A DNA stretch of 60,000 bases from Takakia lepidozioides (Eukaryota > Streptophyta > Takakiopsida > Takakiales > Takakiaceae): assembly GCA_030704615.1 (NCBI GenBank), contig CM060732.1:9488001-9548000 (forward strand). Reading direction: 5' to 3'. Below are positions 10,532 to 20,788 of the stretch, one piece after another. The first letter of the stretch is position 1. Each line of letters begins with the position of its first letter. The notes beneath the pieces are model-generated. The model was not told where the DNA came from. It searched no databases and was given only the letters and a program-made list of their open reading frames with translations. The translations under genes were made by a program, and so were the position numbers.

Positions 10532-11257
10532 TGTCGCGGCCCTTTGCTTTGAGGGCAGGGGGGTCGGGACACAAGAGGGGCTGCCCCTGTGGTAGGGGCA
10601 GTCGCAACAATAGGTAGGGGGGCTGAAGCACCCTTGAGGGCCCAAGGCACTCAAGGAGGCGAAGGCACTTACTAGGTGGAGCCCCGCGCACCGGGTTGCG
10701 GTGGGGGTGGTTCCACGAGGGGTGGTGGTAGCTTAGTGGGTCTTAGTGGGGGTGACATATGACTCACCATGGGGCGGAGACCTTGTGGTAGGAGTCGTGG
10801 GGAGTCTTGGGACTCATCACGGTCCATTGGGGCCGTGGTGGGTGAGCCAAGATTCACCGCGACTCATCACCGGGAGTCAAGGATCTTCGTGGTGGTTCGC
10901 CATAAAAGGACGGTGTTGTTTGTGAAACCCCCGCGGACAGTCACAAAACTATATATAGGGAGTAGTAACCTCGAGAACGGTGCAAGCCCATTGGTGACCA
11001 AAAACTAGTGCGTAAGCGTGCGAGCTGGAAAGCGACCAAGGTGTGGGGAGCTATTCCGGACTGCCAACAACCAAAGGGAATTTTCACTAGGCCCAAAGTG
11101 AGTGAGGGTCTTGTGGAGGAGCAAAGGGGGACCGTTATGTCCCGGTGAACAGTCGAAGCTCCGAGTTGGCCCGGCGGCCAGTTTGGGAGTTAGGCACGCG
11201 CATCAAAGCGAGTAATTATGACTTGAAGAGGAGCTTACTGAAGTGATGTGCGCGACT
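10532..11257 (+). repeat. Ty3-A 5' LTR
   Basis: Starts TGTCGCGGCC after the CACAA duplication and ends GCGCGACT, where the 3' copy has GCGCGACA. The segment from about 10975 onward is repeated at 31065-31352 at roughly 90 percent identity, for example AAAGCGACCAAGGTGTGGGG and AAAGGGGGACCGTTATGTCC. The first part (10550-10900) is G-rich. Confidence 0.8.
10948..10959 (+). promoter_or_regulatory. TATA box in Ty3-A 5' LTR
   Basis: CTATATATAGGG lies inside the LTR about 300 bp before its end, a usual place for the U3 promoter of a plant LTR retrotransposon. Transcription would start roughly 30 bp downstream, near 10985. Confidence 0.55.
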
Positions 11258-11273
11258 CTTCGTATCAGAGCTT
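11258..11273 (+). other. Ty3-A primer-binding site (initiator methionine tRNA type)
   Basis: CTTCGTATCAGAGCTT directly follows the 5' LTR. TATCAGAGC is the core of the site complementary to the 3' end of plant initiator-Met tRNA (usual form TGGTATCAGAGC). The first two bases of the usual site are changed here. Confidence 0.65.
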
Positions 11274-11312
11274 AGAGTTCAGTACGCGATCGTCCTTGAG
11301 ATTGGCCTCACC

Positions 11313-12412
11313 ATGGGGTCGGGCAAGACAAAGTGAAAGCAGAACGGCCCAAAAGACAATGATCCTGGTGAGCTCGGTGGGGGCGACGTGTCACCGAAGC
11401 GGCAAATGGAAGAGGTGATTTATGCTTATGAAAGCAAAGCCACTCAAGAACGGGAGGAATTTGGGGAGTCGGAGCCCGAGGACTTTCCAGAGGCTCCGCC
11501 AGACCAACAGATGCCTCCCATGCCAGCAGCCTTTTGAGAAGGGTTGTTGGCGCAGTTTGGCGAGACGTTGAAAGACGTGATGAGGGCGGCTAATGCCACT
11601 TCCACTAAGGCGAAGTTTAAGGTAAAGCCTAAGGAACCCGGCACCTTCGAGGGCGTCTGAAATCGGAAGACACTTAACACCTGGCTCTTGGAGCTGGAGC
11701 AGTACTTCCGGGCAGCCAAGTTGAGTGATGAGGATCGGGTGGAAGTGGCTCCTACCTATTTGAGAGGCTATGCTCAACAATGGTGGCAGAAACGCCTTCA
11801 TGACCAAGGTCCAAACCCAGAAACCTTGAGCTGGAGTAGGTTCAAGGAACTTATGAAAAGACAGTTTGTGCCCCTCAACGCGTCTTGGCTCGCCCGGGAC
11901 AAAATGAGGAATTTGAAGCAAACGGATGACATTCGGGGATATGTTCATGCTTTCAATGTGCTGTTGCTTGAAGTCACGGATATGGCGGAACCAGAAATGG
12001 TCTTCAACTTTGTAGCGGGACTGGCCCCATGGGCCAGGCGGAAGTTGGAAGAGAAGCCACCTAAGACTGTGAACGAGGCAATTGAAAGGGCTGAATGTGT
12101 CTCGGATGTCCCTAGGGGCGAAAGACAAGGCCGTACGGAGCTGAACCACAAGAAGGCCCGACGAGAGGGTGACTCCTTCCGACCGGAAAAGAAGTGGGAT
12201 AGGCCACGCGGCAACAATGACACATGGAAATCGAAGGGAGGACCTTCACACGTCAAAGCGGCACTTGGTGCTCCAAAAGAAAAATCAGGTGCGGCGGCTT
12301 ATGGTGGACAGAAGACGACCTTCGATGGAGTGTGCTTTAATTGCGGGGAGCCCGGGCACATGGCTAAGAAGTGCGCAAAACCCCGACAATTGAACATGAC
12401 TCAGGCGACCAC
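11313..12412 (+). pseudogene. Ty3-A gag
   Basis: From the ATG at 11313 one frame runs to the CACTA-1 insertion, broken by three TGA codons (11334, 11535 and 11658). It contains a retrotransposon gag domain (WLLELEQYFRAAKL, TYLRGYAQQWWQKRL, KELMKRQFVPL) and one CCHC zinc knuckle (CFNCGEPGHMAKKC, about residue 345). Gag forms the cytoplasmic particle that packages element RNA. After CACTA-1 is removed with one copy of its CAC duplication, the frame continues at 29988, which shows that gag and protease were one ORF. Comparison with the fragment at 26348-26890 shows a CGA to TGA change further along the same element. Confidence 0.85.
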
Positions 12413-12780
12413 CACTAGTACAAATTAACGTTTTTATGACTACGGGTGATATAAACCTTGGTTACCATGACTATATAGGTGACTACAGAGTGACGAAACC
12501 CATTGTTGGACGAAATTTAATATATTGTAATCTAATGAAGTCATACATATTACTACATGACTAGGAGCCACGGTAAAACATTGTTGACCAAGAACAGAGG
12601 CTTGGTTTATATAATTAGTAGTCATATGCACTACTACACGTCAACAAGTGCTACATAAGCTTATGACTAAATGACTACACCATTACTACACATTGATGAC
12701 ATGCCATAGAAGCTTATGACTACATGACTACATGGGTTTCACAGCTCTGTTTATATGCGACATCACTACACGTGGCATCT
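12413..12780 (+). repeat. CACTA-1 left terminal and subterminal repeats
   Basis: The terminal repeat is CACTAGTACAAATTAACG continuing to about 12443. It is followed by at least six ATGACTAC/ATGACTA motifs (12436-12735). CACTA transposases bind such short subterminal repeats. The right end carries the same motif inverted (TAGTCAT). Confidence 0.85.
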
Positions 12781-13009
12781 TAAGGCATATACATGAATGG
12801 GTTCATCCATTGGATGACCTCATCCATCTATCTTTAATAAAGCACTTGAGTCATTGGATGACACAAAGTGCAAAAAGTTAAAAAATTCAAAAAGTTTTTT
12901 TAGGGTTGCCCACGTTCAGCCGTGAACAGAGGGCTGGAACTTAGCCTCCTTTTGTCTCCCGTGCTACGATCAGTTTTGTTTTCTTAGTATCGAGCCGAAG
13001 CAGCGACAA

Positions 13010-13960
13010 CTTGTGTCATGGAATGCCATGATCGCATGATATGCAATACAGGGGTGTGAGATAGAGGCTTTGAGACCTATTCTTGAGCAAATGATGTAGG
13101 AAGGGCGAGGATATGCACATCAGGGGCATGGTATAGAGGCTTTGGAGACGTATGAGCAAATAATGTGGGAAGGGGTGAAGCCGGACCGGGTTGTGTTTGC
13201 AATGCGTGTGCGGGCCTAGCAGTCCTGGAAAAGGGTAAAAGGTCCATGGTGCCATTGTCAAATTTGGAATTGTACCCGATGTCATTCTGGACAATACCCT
13301 CGGGGACATGTATGCCAAATGTGGCAGTATTGAGGATACAAATGGAGTGTTTGAGAATATGGCTGAACGAAATGTCGTGTCCTGGAGTGTGATGATCGCT
13401 GGATAATCCCCAGCATGGATGCGGGATGGAGGCATTGGAGACCTATGAGCAAACGATGCGGGAAGGGGTAAAGCCAGACCCAGTCACGTTCGTTTGTATA
13501 TGCAATGCGTGTGCGAGCCTGGCAACCCTGAAAAAGGGCAAAGGTGACATCATCAGAGCTAGAATTGTACCCGACATCATTCTGAACAATACACTCGTGG
13601 ACATGTATGCGAAATGTGGGTGCATCGAGGATGCGAAGGGAGTTTTCAACAGTATGGCTGAACGAGCCCGACCACATCACGTTTGATGGCATTTGCAATG
13701 CATGTGCAAGCCTAGCAGCCCTGGAAAAGGGCAAAGAGATCCATGGTGACTTGTTAGAGCTGGAATCGTACCCGATGTCATTCTGAATAGTACTCTCGTG
13801 GACATGTATGCAAAATGTGGGTGCATCGAGGATGCAAAGGGAGTGTTCAATAGTATGGCTGAACGAGATGTGGTGTCGTAGAGTGCGATGATTGCAGGAT
13901 ATGCACAGCAAGGGCGTGGGATGGAGGCTTTGGAGACCTATGAGCACCTTCTTCAACACA
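13010..13960 (+). pseudogene. PLS-type PPR protein fragments, heavily frameshifted
   Basis: PPR proteins bind organellar RNA, one residue pair per base. Recognisable repeat pieces are TFVCICNACASLATLKKGK, NNTLVDMYAKCGCIEDAKGV and ALETYEQTMREGVKPD, the wording of the P, L and S motifs of land-plant PLS-class proteins. At least three successive copies of the KCGCIEDAKGVF region (about 13310, 13610 and 13815) occur in changing frames with stops, so no protein is made. Similar pieces occur at 27900-28520. The fragments lie inside CACTA-1 and are best explained as captured host sequence. No DYW or E domain is seen. Confidence 0.85.
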
Positions 13961-14399
13961 TTTCAGCCTGTTTTCCTTGTTATCAGAGTCGTCCCTAAAA
14001 TTTCAGGTTGAATTCTGCAAGTTAGCTCTTTGGTGCAAAAAAGTGAAGGCCTGTTGGAAGCGCAAGTCAGCATATGAACTAGTGTGATAAGTAGGGTTAG
14101 GGTGTTTGCTGGAACAAATCTAGGCTGTCATTGTCAGCTGCTAGGAGCAAGGCAAGGATGTGTGCATGATTTGTGCAAAGGCAGAGATAGCTGAAGGAGC
14201 AGGGATAGAGAGTGGGTCCAGATTCATCCAAAAGGGCCAGATTTCAAGCACAAGATTACTTATGATTCCCTGTCATTTGTGTTATTCAAAGCACTTACAA
14301 GGCACAGTGGGGAAGACATCATCCATTTCAACTTCAGTTTCTTGCTGTTTGTGGGTGTGACCACTACTAATGGACAGACTTTACTTACTGCAGGATGGG
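13961..14399 (+). repeat. Copy 1 of a block repeated three times inside CACTA-1
   Basis: The order TTTCAGCCTGTTTTC, GTTATCAGAGTCGT, AATTCTGCAAGTTAGCT, then GGTCCAGATTCATCC and GATTACTTATGATTCCCTGT is shared with 27420-27700 and 28590-28860. A possible acceptor (TTACTGCAG) near 14393 precedes the next coding-like piece. I do not recognise the product. Confidence 0.6.
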
Positions 14400-14511
14400 A
14401 GGATATGGAAGAAGAGACTGGCAGCAAGTGCCAGACAGAGGGTTGAATTTACCAGTACCATGCGAGATAATGATCATACCTTGTTCTATAGCAATGTTCC
14501 TCATCGTCAAT
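14400..14511 (+). pseudogene. Exon-like piece interrupted by Ty3-B, continuing at 26139-26210
   Basis: After a TTTACTTACTGCAG acceptor-like sequence, an open frame reads SARQRVEFTSTMRDNDHTLF and reaches the Ty3-B insertion. Taking the insertion out, the frame continues with CRGPSGETFLLLAHSAPGH at 26139. Continuity across the insertion supports this as former coding sequence of CACTA-1 or a captured gene. The family is unknown. Confidence 0.4.
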
Positions 14512-14830
14512 GCTGTCAAGTTATTTTACCACTAGTGTGAAACTAGCTAGGAAATAGCTAGCTTTTACATATTGACATTTGGGATCGGCCCAAGTGTCAA
14601 TCCAGGGGTCAAGGCAGATTTAGGCCCTGGAGTGGTTATCTTCACGGCAAGCGCGGGAGGCTCATCTTTCTCGAGTTGAGCCTCACCGCGCCTAGCTATG
14701 GCGCCGTAGTGTGGATTCCCCATGGCGTGGGGTGCACTTGGCTTGACTTGTATTTGAGTGATGAGGTTATATATGCACGAGTTTATGCTTCAGATTTGTG
14801 AGCTCGTGCTTGTATTCTTCTTCTTTATCA
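14512..14830 (+). repeat. Ty3-B left partial LTR (3' 319 bp of the LTR)
   Basis: Matches 25631-25949 with a single C/T difference (GGGATCGGCC against GGGATTGGCC). It lacks the first 188 bp of the LTR, which instead stands at the far right end (25951-26138). It ends TCTTTATCA at the start of the internal region. Confidence 0.9.
14766..14776 (+). promoter_or_regulatory. TATA box in Ty3-B LTR
   Basis: GGTTATATATG lies about 60 bp before the LTR end. An identical site is at about 25885 in the right LTR. This implies a start near 14800 and a short R-U5 of some 30 bp. Confidence 0.5.
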
Positions 14831-17800
14831 CTCGAGAAAGATCAACTCGTATCTGTGAGTGCCAGATACGAGTTAGTTGTAGCACTTGTGGTTTTTGCTT
14901 GAGAATGAGAGAAACCAAGTTGTTATGCAAGGAGCACCGTGGAGCTCTTAGTTGTTAGAAGCGGAGGCGATGTGGGTTACGAGGTGGTAGACCTTGGCAT
15001 TCGATCTTCAGCTTCAGAGATGAAAGCACCATGCTGCAGGTAATTCCAGAGCACCTTGATGGTTCCAGATTGTGTACATGCATGAGCAAGCACGATTGGG
15101 AAGAGGACCAGTCAAGAGCAGGTTATAGTGGCTTTGGTGGCAAAGCTGAGAACTGGACTTGGGAATGCGAGCTTTCATTGTGTGAAGGATTGCAAGACCA
15201 AGCGAAAGGGCTGATTTTGCTTGGGGCAAATCAGTGCACTTTGTGGAGTATGGTGAGATTGGGTTTCAATCTCGAGCTTCAGCATTGAGAGGGCTCTTGT
15301 CATGGCAAGAGCAGGGTTGGAACATGAGCTAAGAGGTGCGGCAAGGCCATGGAATGTGCACCTAGGGTTTCAGAGCTTGGAAGAAGAGCTCTTGCACCAC
15401 AAGAGAAGTGTCTTGTGGCTGGAAATGTAAGCCTTAGGGTTTCAGGAGCTTGGCAAAGGCTGTGGAGTGCTTAGTCTTGTCTTAGAGAGCATCAAGGAGC
15501 CAAGGAGCCAAGATAGGGGGCTGATATCTCTTGTGTGAAGAGGTTGCATGTGTGGAGCATGTATTCAGCTCATTGAAGCTTCCATCTTCAAGCTTGGAGG
15601 GCAAGCAAGGAAGAGGGGGCTGGTTTCCCTGTAGGGCATGTGGAGCATGCTTTCAGCCTGCTGAAGCTTGTATTTTCGGGTTTGTGGGTGCAAGAAATGA
15701 AGCAAAGGAGCTGATTCTCTTATGGTGAGAGTGGGGCATGTGTGGAGCATGCCTTCAGCCCATTGAGGCTCTTGTTTTCAAGCTTTAGAGAGCTAGAACG
15801 GAAGGTCTAGGGCTGGTTTCCACTTGGAGTGAAAGAAAAGCACTTGTAGGGCCTATGTGAGTTGGGGTTTCAACTTCAAGCTTGAAGGGAGCGCAACTCT
15901 TGAAGCAGCAGGTGTAGGGGGCTGGAATAGGCTCTAAGACAGATGCTATGGCCAAGGAGAGTGCTTGAATGAGTGCTCACAAGGGCTGGGAACCAGCAGG
16001 GCTTGGTTGTTTGCCATTGAGTTTAGTGGCGTGTTTGGGGAGGCTAAGTGAGAAAGAAGGCTTGGTTTGTGGCAACCACCTCATGGCTTAGGGCTACTAT
16101 GGTGGTGTGTGGGAGCCGAAAGAGCAAGAATACCTTGCTGATTTCCTCACAGCCGCCATAGCTCGGTGGAAAGAAGCCTAGAGTCCAAGAGACACAAACC
16201 CTAGCTTGGCGTGGCTAAACCCCTTGGAGAAATGGCTAAACTGCCAGAGCGGCCATGGATGGGGCTGTGACGGGCTGTGCCCATGGCCTTTGGGGCTGTG
16301 ATGGGCTGTGACGGGCTGTGACAGGCTGTGCCCATGGCCTTTGGGGCTGTGATGGGCTGTGAGGGGCTGTGACAGGCCGTGCCTGAGGCCTTTGAGGCTG
16401 TGACAGGCTGTGCCCATGGCCTGTGGGGCTGTGACTGGCTGTGCCCAGTGGCCTGTGGGGCTGTGACGGGCTGTGAGGGGCTGTGACAGGCTATGCCCAT
16501 GGCCTTTGGGGCTGTGATGGGCTGTGAGGGGCTGTGATAGGCCGTGCCTGAGGCCTGTGGGGCTGTGACGGGCTGTGCGGGGCTGTGACAGGCTGTGCCC
16601 GTGGCCTTTGGGGCTGTGAGGGGCTGTGACAGGCTGTGCCTGAGGCCTTTGAGGCTGTGACGGGCTGTGAGGGGCTGTGACAGGCTGTGCCCATGGCCTT
16701 TGGGGCTGTGATGGGCTGTGAGGGGCTGTGATAGGCCGTGCCTGAGGCCTTTGAGGCTGTGACGGGCTGTGACAGGCCGTGCCTGAGGCCTTTGGGGCTG
16801 TGACGGGCTGTGAGGGGCTGTGACAGGCTGTGCCCAGTGGCCTGTGGGGCTGTGACGGGCTGTGCGGGGCTGTGACAGGCTGTGCCCAGTGGCCTGTGGG
16901 GCTGTGACGGGCTGTGAGGGGCTGTGACAGGCTGTGCCATGGCCTTGGGGCTGTGAGGGGCTGTGAGGGGCTGTGACAAGCCGTGCTTGAGGCCTTTGGG
17001 GCTGTGACGGGCTGTGAGGGGCTGTGTCAAGCCGTGCTTGAGGCCTTTGGGGCTGTGAGGGGCTGTGAGGGGCTGTGCGGGGCTGTGACGGGCTGTGACA
17101 GGCTGTGGCGAGCTGTGACGGGCTATGAGGGCTGTGACAGGCTGTGCCCAGTGGCCTGTGGGACTGTGACGGCTGTGACCAGTGAGCTGTGTGGGCCTGT
17201 GCTGGTCTGTGGTGGCCCGTGTTGACCTATGGACGGCCTGTGCTGACTTGTGGAGGCACTGGTGGACTGCCTAAGGACTGGCATATGGTCTGGAAGGCCG
17301 AATTTTGAAGCTCGTGGAGGGCGGTTTGAAGAGTATCTTCATGATATTCCCATGGTCATGCAAGTGAGGGAGAGAGGAGAGGAAGAGTGTTGGGATGAGG
17401 GCATGCTGGGGTTAGGCATTGCTTTAGCTTCTCTTCCTTGTAGTTTCCACCCTCTCATTAGGCCAAGACCTTTCCGTAGGTGGAGGCAAGAGTCAGTCCG
17501 GGTTTGGGCTGGGGTGTCCTTGCAGGAGCAACACCGTGGAGTTGTTTTTTGGTGTGGGGAGTTGTCGTTCTGATTTCTTGTGTTTGGATCCCCTCCATAC
17601 CTGCATGCTTGACTGTGCGCCATGCTAGTTTTGTTTGGGCGCTTGTTTTTATAGGTGATTGGTCCGGATTTGATCACCGGCCAGTCCCTAGAGCATGCTG
17701 TCGATGTGAGGCTGGGTGACACCAGCCAGCCCTCTTGGTTTCTCTCTGTGGTCAGGAGAACCAGCCACCATGTGGTCTAGGCTTGCTAGGTGGATGACCA

Positions 17801-17914
17801 TTCAGCCAACATTTCTAGCTTGCTTACCCATGGTAACTATTTAACCATACATACCATAACAGGTTCTCTACCCGGTTACCTTGGAGAGGGGGTTAGGGAC
17901 ATGTTCATGACCGG
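14831..17914 (+). other. Ty3-B long untranslated leader
   Basis: About 3.1 kb between LTR and gag without a convincing gene. A 95-bp tandem repeat (GTGGAGCATG...TTCAGC, near 15548, 15640 and 15737) and the 1-kb GGCTGTG array fill much of it. No standard TGG-type primer-binding site is visible right after the LTR, where the sequence is CTCGAGAAAGATC. Short open frames here look random. Confidence 0.6.
16240..17230. repeat. GGCTGTGACG minisatellite, 10-bp period
   Basis: About one kilobase of GGCTGTGACG/GGCTGTGAGG/GGCTGTGCCC units in near-exact 10-bp steps. It is organised in 50-80-bp higher-order units separated by GGCCTTTGGG or GGCCTGTGGG. The complement (CACAGCC) is the unit found in Ty3-C at 36370, 43900 and 48750 and in its minus-strand relative at 58940. 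Relative to element transcription the G-rich strand is sense here and antisense in Ty3-C. Confidence 0.9.
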
Positions 17915-19680
17915 TTGAGTGTCAACACAGAGGTGCCACTAGTTGCTGGGGACAGTGCCGGTTCAAGCACTAGCGATACTAGTGGGTACACGAGACGAGG
18001 TGTGCGGTTTAGGCCACCTTCACCTCTTGTGTCTTCACGGAAGGTTCTGATTCGGATTGTGAATCAGGAGGACTCATACCGGCGGTGCAAGTTGTTTCTT
18101 TGCCATTGTTGTGGGACACAATGGAGGAGATGTATGGAGCTACCAAGGGGCCACGAAGGTACTCTGGGGCGGTGGGCACCATCGAGTTGGATGATTTTAT
18201 CCAAGAGTTTGATAGTTGGTGTGATTTGCAGCAAATGCGCAATCCACAACTATTTACGCCTTTCATGGCATGGAAGGGGTTATTTCAGCACCTTGAGGGG
18301 CCGCCTATGGATGATTATCATGAGTTCAGGCGGGGGCATGAGGTTGAGATCGAGGAGTGGAGGATGTACTGGTCACCCGACTATGTCTCCATCACTAGGG
18401 CACTAGAGCCACGAGGGCAGTGGCTACACCTGCCGCTGCACCGGCAGCTTCAGCAAGTAGTAGAGGGACAAAGGACTAGTGGTACAGTAGCTACGACGTC
18501 CACCCAAGCCACTACCGCACCAGCACTAGTACCCGTGCCTGCCTTCAACCCTGTTGTGGAGTTCTTCGAAGAGTTGAGAGGGAACTACCAAGGGGTGAGG
18601 ACAGAGAAGTTGCGGAGCTTGCAAGAGTTCCAACGGAAGCCGACCGAGAGCTTGGGGAGGCTTTCACTCGCATGAGGCGCTTGATAAATGTAACCCAAGG
18701 GGTTACGGAAGCTCAGGCAGTCCAATTCTGGTATGGGATATTGGACAAGGAGCTGAGGAGAAGGGTGCGGGATGCAACTCTCCTACAAGCGGCCCAACCC
18801 ACCTTAGCAAATGTGGTTTTTGCTGGCAGAGCGGATAGAGCTCAACATGGTGGAGGAACGAGTGGTCATGGTGGGATTTGCTAAGGAGACACCACGGGGT
18901 AGTGGTGCTCCTAGCCAACCACTACCTCAACGTGCTCAAGGCAACAAGGAGGCTGAGGTAAAGCTCAGGGAAGGGCAGAGAGGACCTCAGATGCAGGGGT
19001 CTCTCCCTTCATTTGCTGGCCAACAACGGGCGGATGTGGTGTGCTGGACATGTGGAGGACCCCATATCAAGAAGGATTGCCCAGAGGGAGGCAAAGGGTC
19101 GGCACATGCACAGCCTGCACAGTTGCAGTGTGGGCATTGTGGCAAGCACGGGCATGGAGAGGCCCAGTGTTATGGTTTGCATCCTGAGTTGCGCCCAGGC
19201 CAGTTCCAAGGGAACAATGGTGGCCGGGGGCGAGGTGGAGCAGCCCAGAGAGGACGAGGTGGCCAGCCACGAGGTGCAGGCCAAGGGCAAGCTCAACGTG
19301 GCCAAGGACGCGGAGGTCAGGGTGCTGACCAAGGCATGGCCAACCGGCTTCAGCAGCTAGAGCAGAGGCTCGCTGCTATGGCTACAGCTCAGGTGGTATC
19401 GGCTCTAAGGCCGGATGGTCCACCTCCTGCTCCTGAGGGAGGAGATATGGGAGGCATGGGATTCATGTGTGGAGCAGCACTACCACTAGTGCAGGTGGAG
19501 TCTGCTGCAACCGTGACTCGAGGAGCAGCACGAGTTCCTGAGCCACGAGGTGCAGAGGTGGAGTTGGATCCACAGCGTGGGGAGGCAAGCCGTCAGGCTA
19601 GGCTTCCTCAGTCATTCACATTGGCGGAGACAGTGTCGAGGCGGAGGTTACTATGCCATTGGGGAGAGCTACACGGGTAG
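17915..19680 (+). pseudogene. Ty3-B gag with two zinc knuckles
   Basis: Starts at ATG 17915 (MSVNTEVPLVAG) and proceeds through four frame segments: 17915-18075, 18085-18660, 18672-18815 and 18811-19680. Visible parts are a gag-like region (FIQEFDSWCDLQQM, FMAWKGLFQHLEGPP), then RMRRLINVTQGVTEAQAVQF, then two CCHC-type knuckles, CWTCGGPHIKKDC (one residue short of the usual spacing) and CGHCGKHGHGEAQC. A Gly/Arg/Gln-rich stretch follows at about 19200-19330. At least three frameshifts make it non-functional as read. Confidence 0.8.
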
Positions 19681-20578
19681 CACCACTACCTAGTGTTGCC
19701 AAGGCTGCGGCTGCTAGTGTGCTGCTAGGAGCGGCCACATCTGTATGTCAGGCTCCATTGTTCTCGGCTACCATGATTGCGACGCCGGGGGTAAAACCAG
19801 TTGAGGTGTTCAGGCTGGCAGCTACACTCTGTGAGAGTGGGGAGGTTACTTCATCTTCTGCGGAGATAGTGGGAGGTGTAGTGCCGGAGGGATCCTCGGA
19901 TTTGAGGGTCAAGACAACTACGGCGGCGCCATGGCAAGCTGCAGCTGCCAGGTTGGTGGAGCTGCCAGCTAGGCCAGCCATTGAGTGCGCCATGGTGACA
20001 CCTGGAGTTGTCATGTTAGACAACCAGGATGGCATTTTCTGTTTGAGTGGACCGGCATGCAAGAGGTACCGGCCACTGCGGGTCTTGTTGGACTCGGGAG
20101 CTCAGCCATTGATGCTGGGCAGAGCTGCTATTGCAGGCTTGGGCCTCACGGAGGCGGATATGGAGCCTTCTCCTTTCCAGATACAGACGTCTCTGGGAGG
20201 ATCGGAGCAGGCTCGGGGCATGACACGGCGTGAGTTGGCTATCAGACTACGGCCGGATCACCTATAGATGGCTCAGTGATGCGAGCCAAGGCCATTGTGA
20301 CAGACGCAGTCTCATACGATGTCCTGGTTGGTGGGGCAGTGTTGTACCCCATGGGCTTCACCCTGGATTTTTGGGAGGAGTCAGCTTCCTATAGGCCTGC
20401 ATGGCAGTCAGGGGAGGGCCAGCGTGTGCAGCTCCCTGTGACGTTCATAGGAGGAGTTGCGGTTGCCCAGCGAGGCAAGATGCCGACACTAGCAGCATTC
20501 ACAGTGGCAATGAGTTGGCCTAGAGAGTTGCTTGAGGGCAATGCTCATTCAGAGGATGTACCACCTCCGGGAGAGTAG
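19653..20578 (+). pseudogene. Ty3-B retropepsin-like protease
   Basis: The frame from 19653 contains PLRVLLDSGAQPLMLGRAAI, with the DSGA active site (Asp codon at 20091) of retroviral-type aspartic proteases, which process the Gag-Pol polyprotein. The expected hydrophobic flap-side strand and a second segment (SYDVLVGGAVLYPMGFTLDF) follow in the frame from 20276, after a stop at 20265 and a frame change. That frame then runs into the methyltransferase region through TAG codons at 20576 and 20786. Confidence 0.75.
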
Positions 20579-20788
20579 GATGACATGTATGGTATGGCGG
20601 AGTTGCCTACCATGGTTGCTCAGACTCCATTGTGGGGCACGAGCAAGGATTTGCAGCGGGATGCTGATCGACGGGTGCAACAAGCCTGGGTGGAGGCTTT
20701 TGTACCGTCAGGAGAGGAGGAGAGTGTGGGGATTGCACCACAACCACCTCAATTGTCTCCATTGGACACCACACCTATTGTGTGGTAG

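Noticed and set aside
10672-10857. Proline-rich minus-strand open frame
   Set aside because: It lies within the G-rich U3 part of the Ty3-A LTR and has no start context or homology signal.
12413-12421. Possible stop of gag close to 12428 as the natural end of Ty3-A gag
   Set aside because: The last codons are CACTA-1 terminal sequence; gag continues at 29988 after the insertion.
13010-13960. Functional PPR gene
   Set aside because: Repeated frame changes and stops within single repeats; only fragments inside a transposon.
16178-17030. Long minus-strand open frames in 16178-17030 rich in Ser, Pro, His and Gln
   Set aside because: They are translations of the GGCTGTG minisatellite; a 10-bp unit without stops stays open in several frames.
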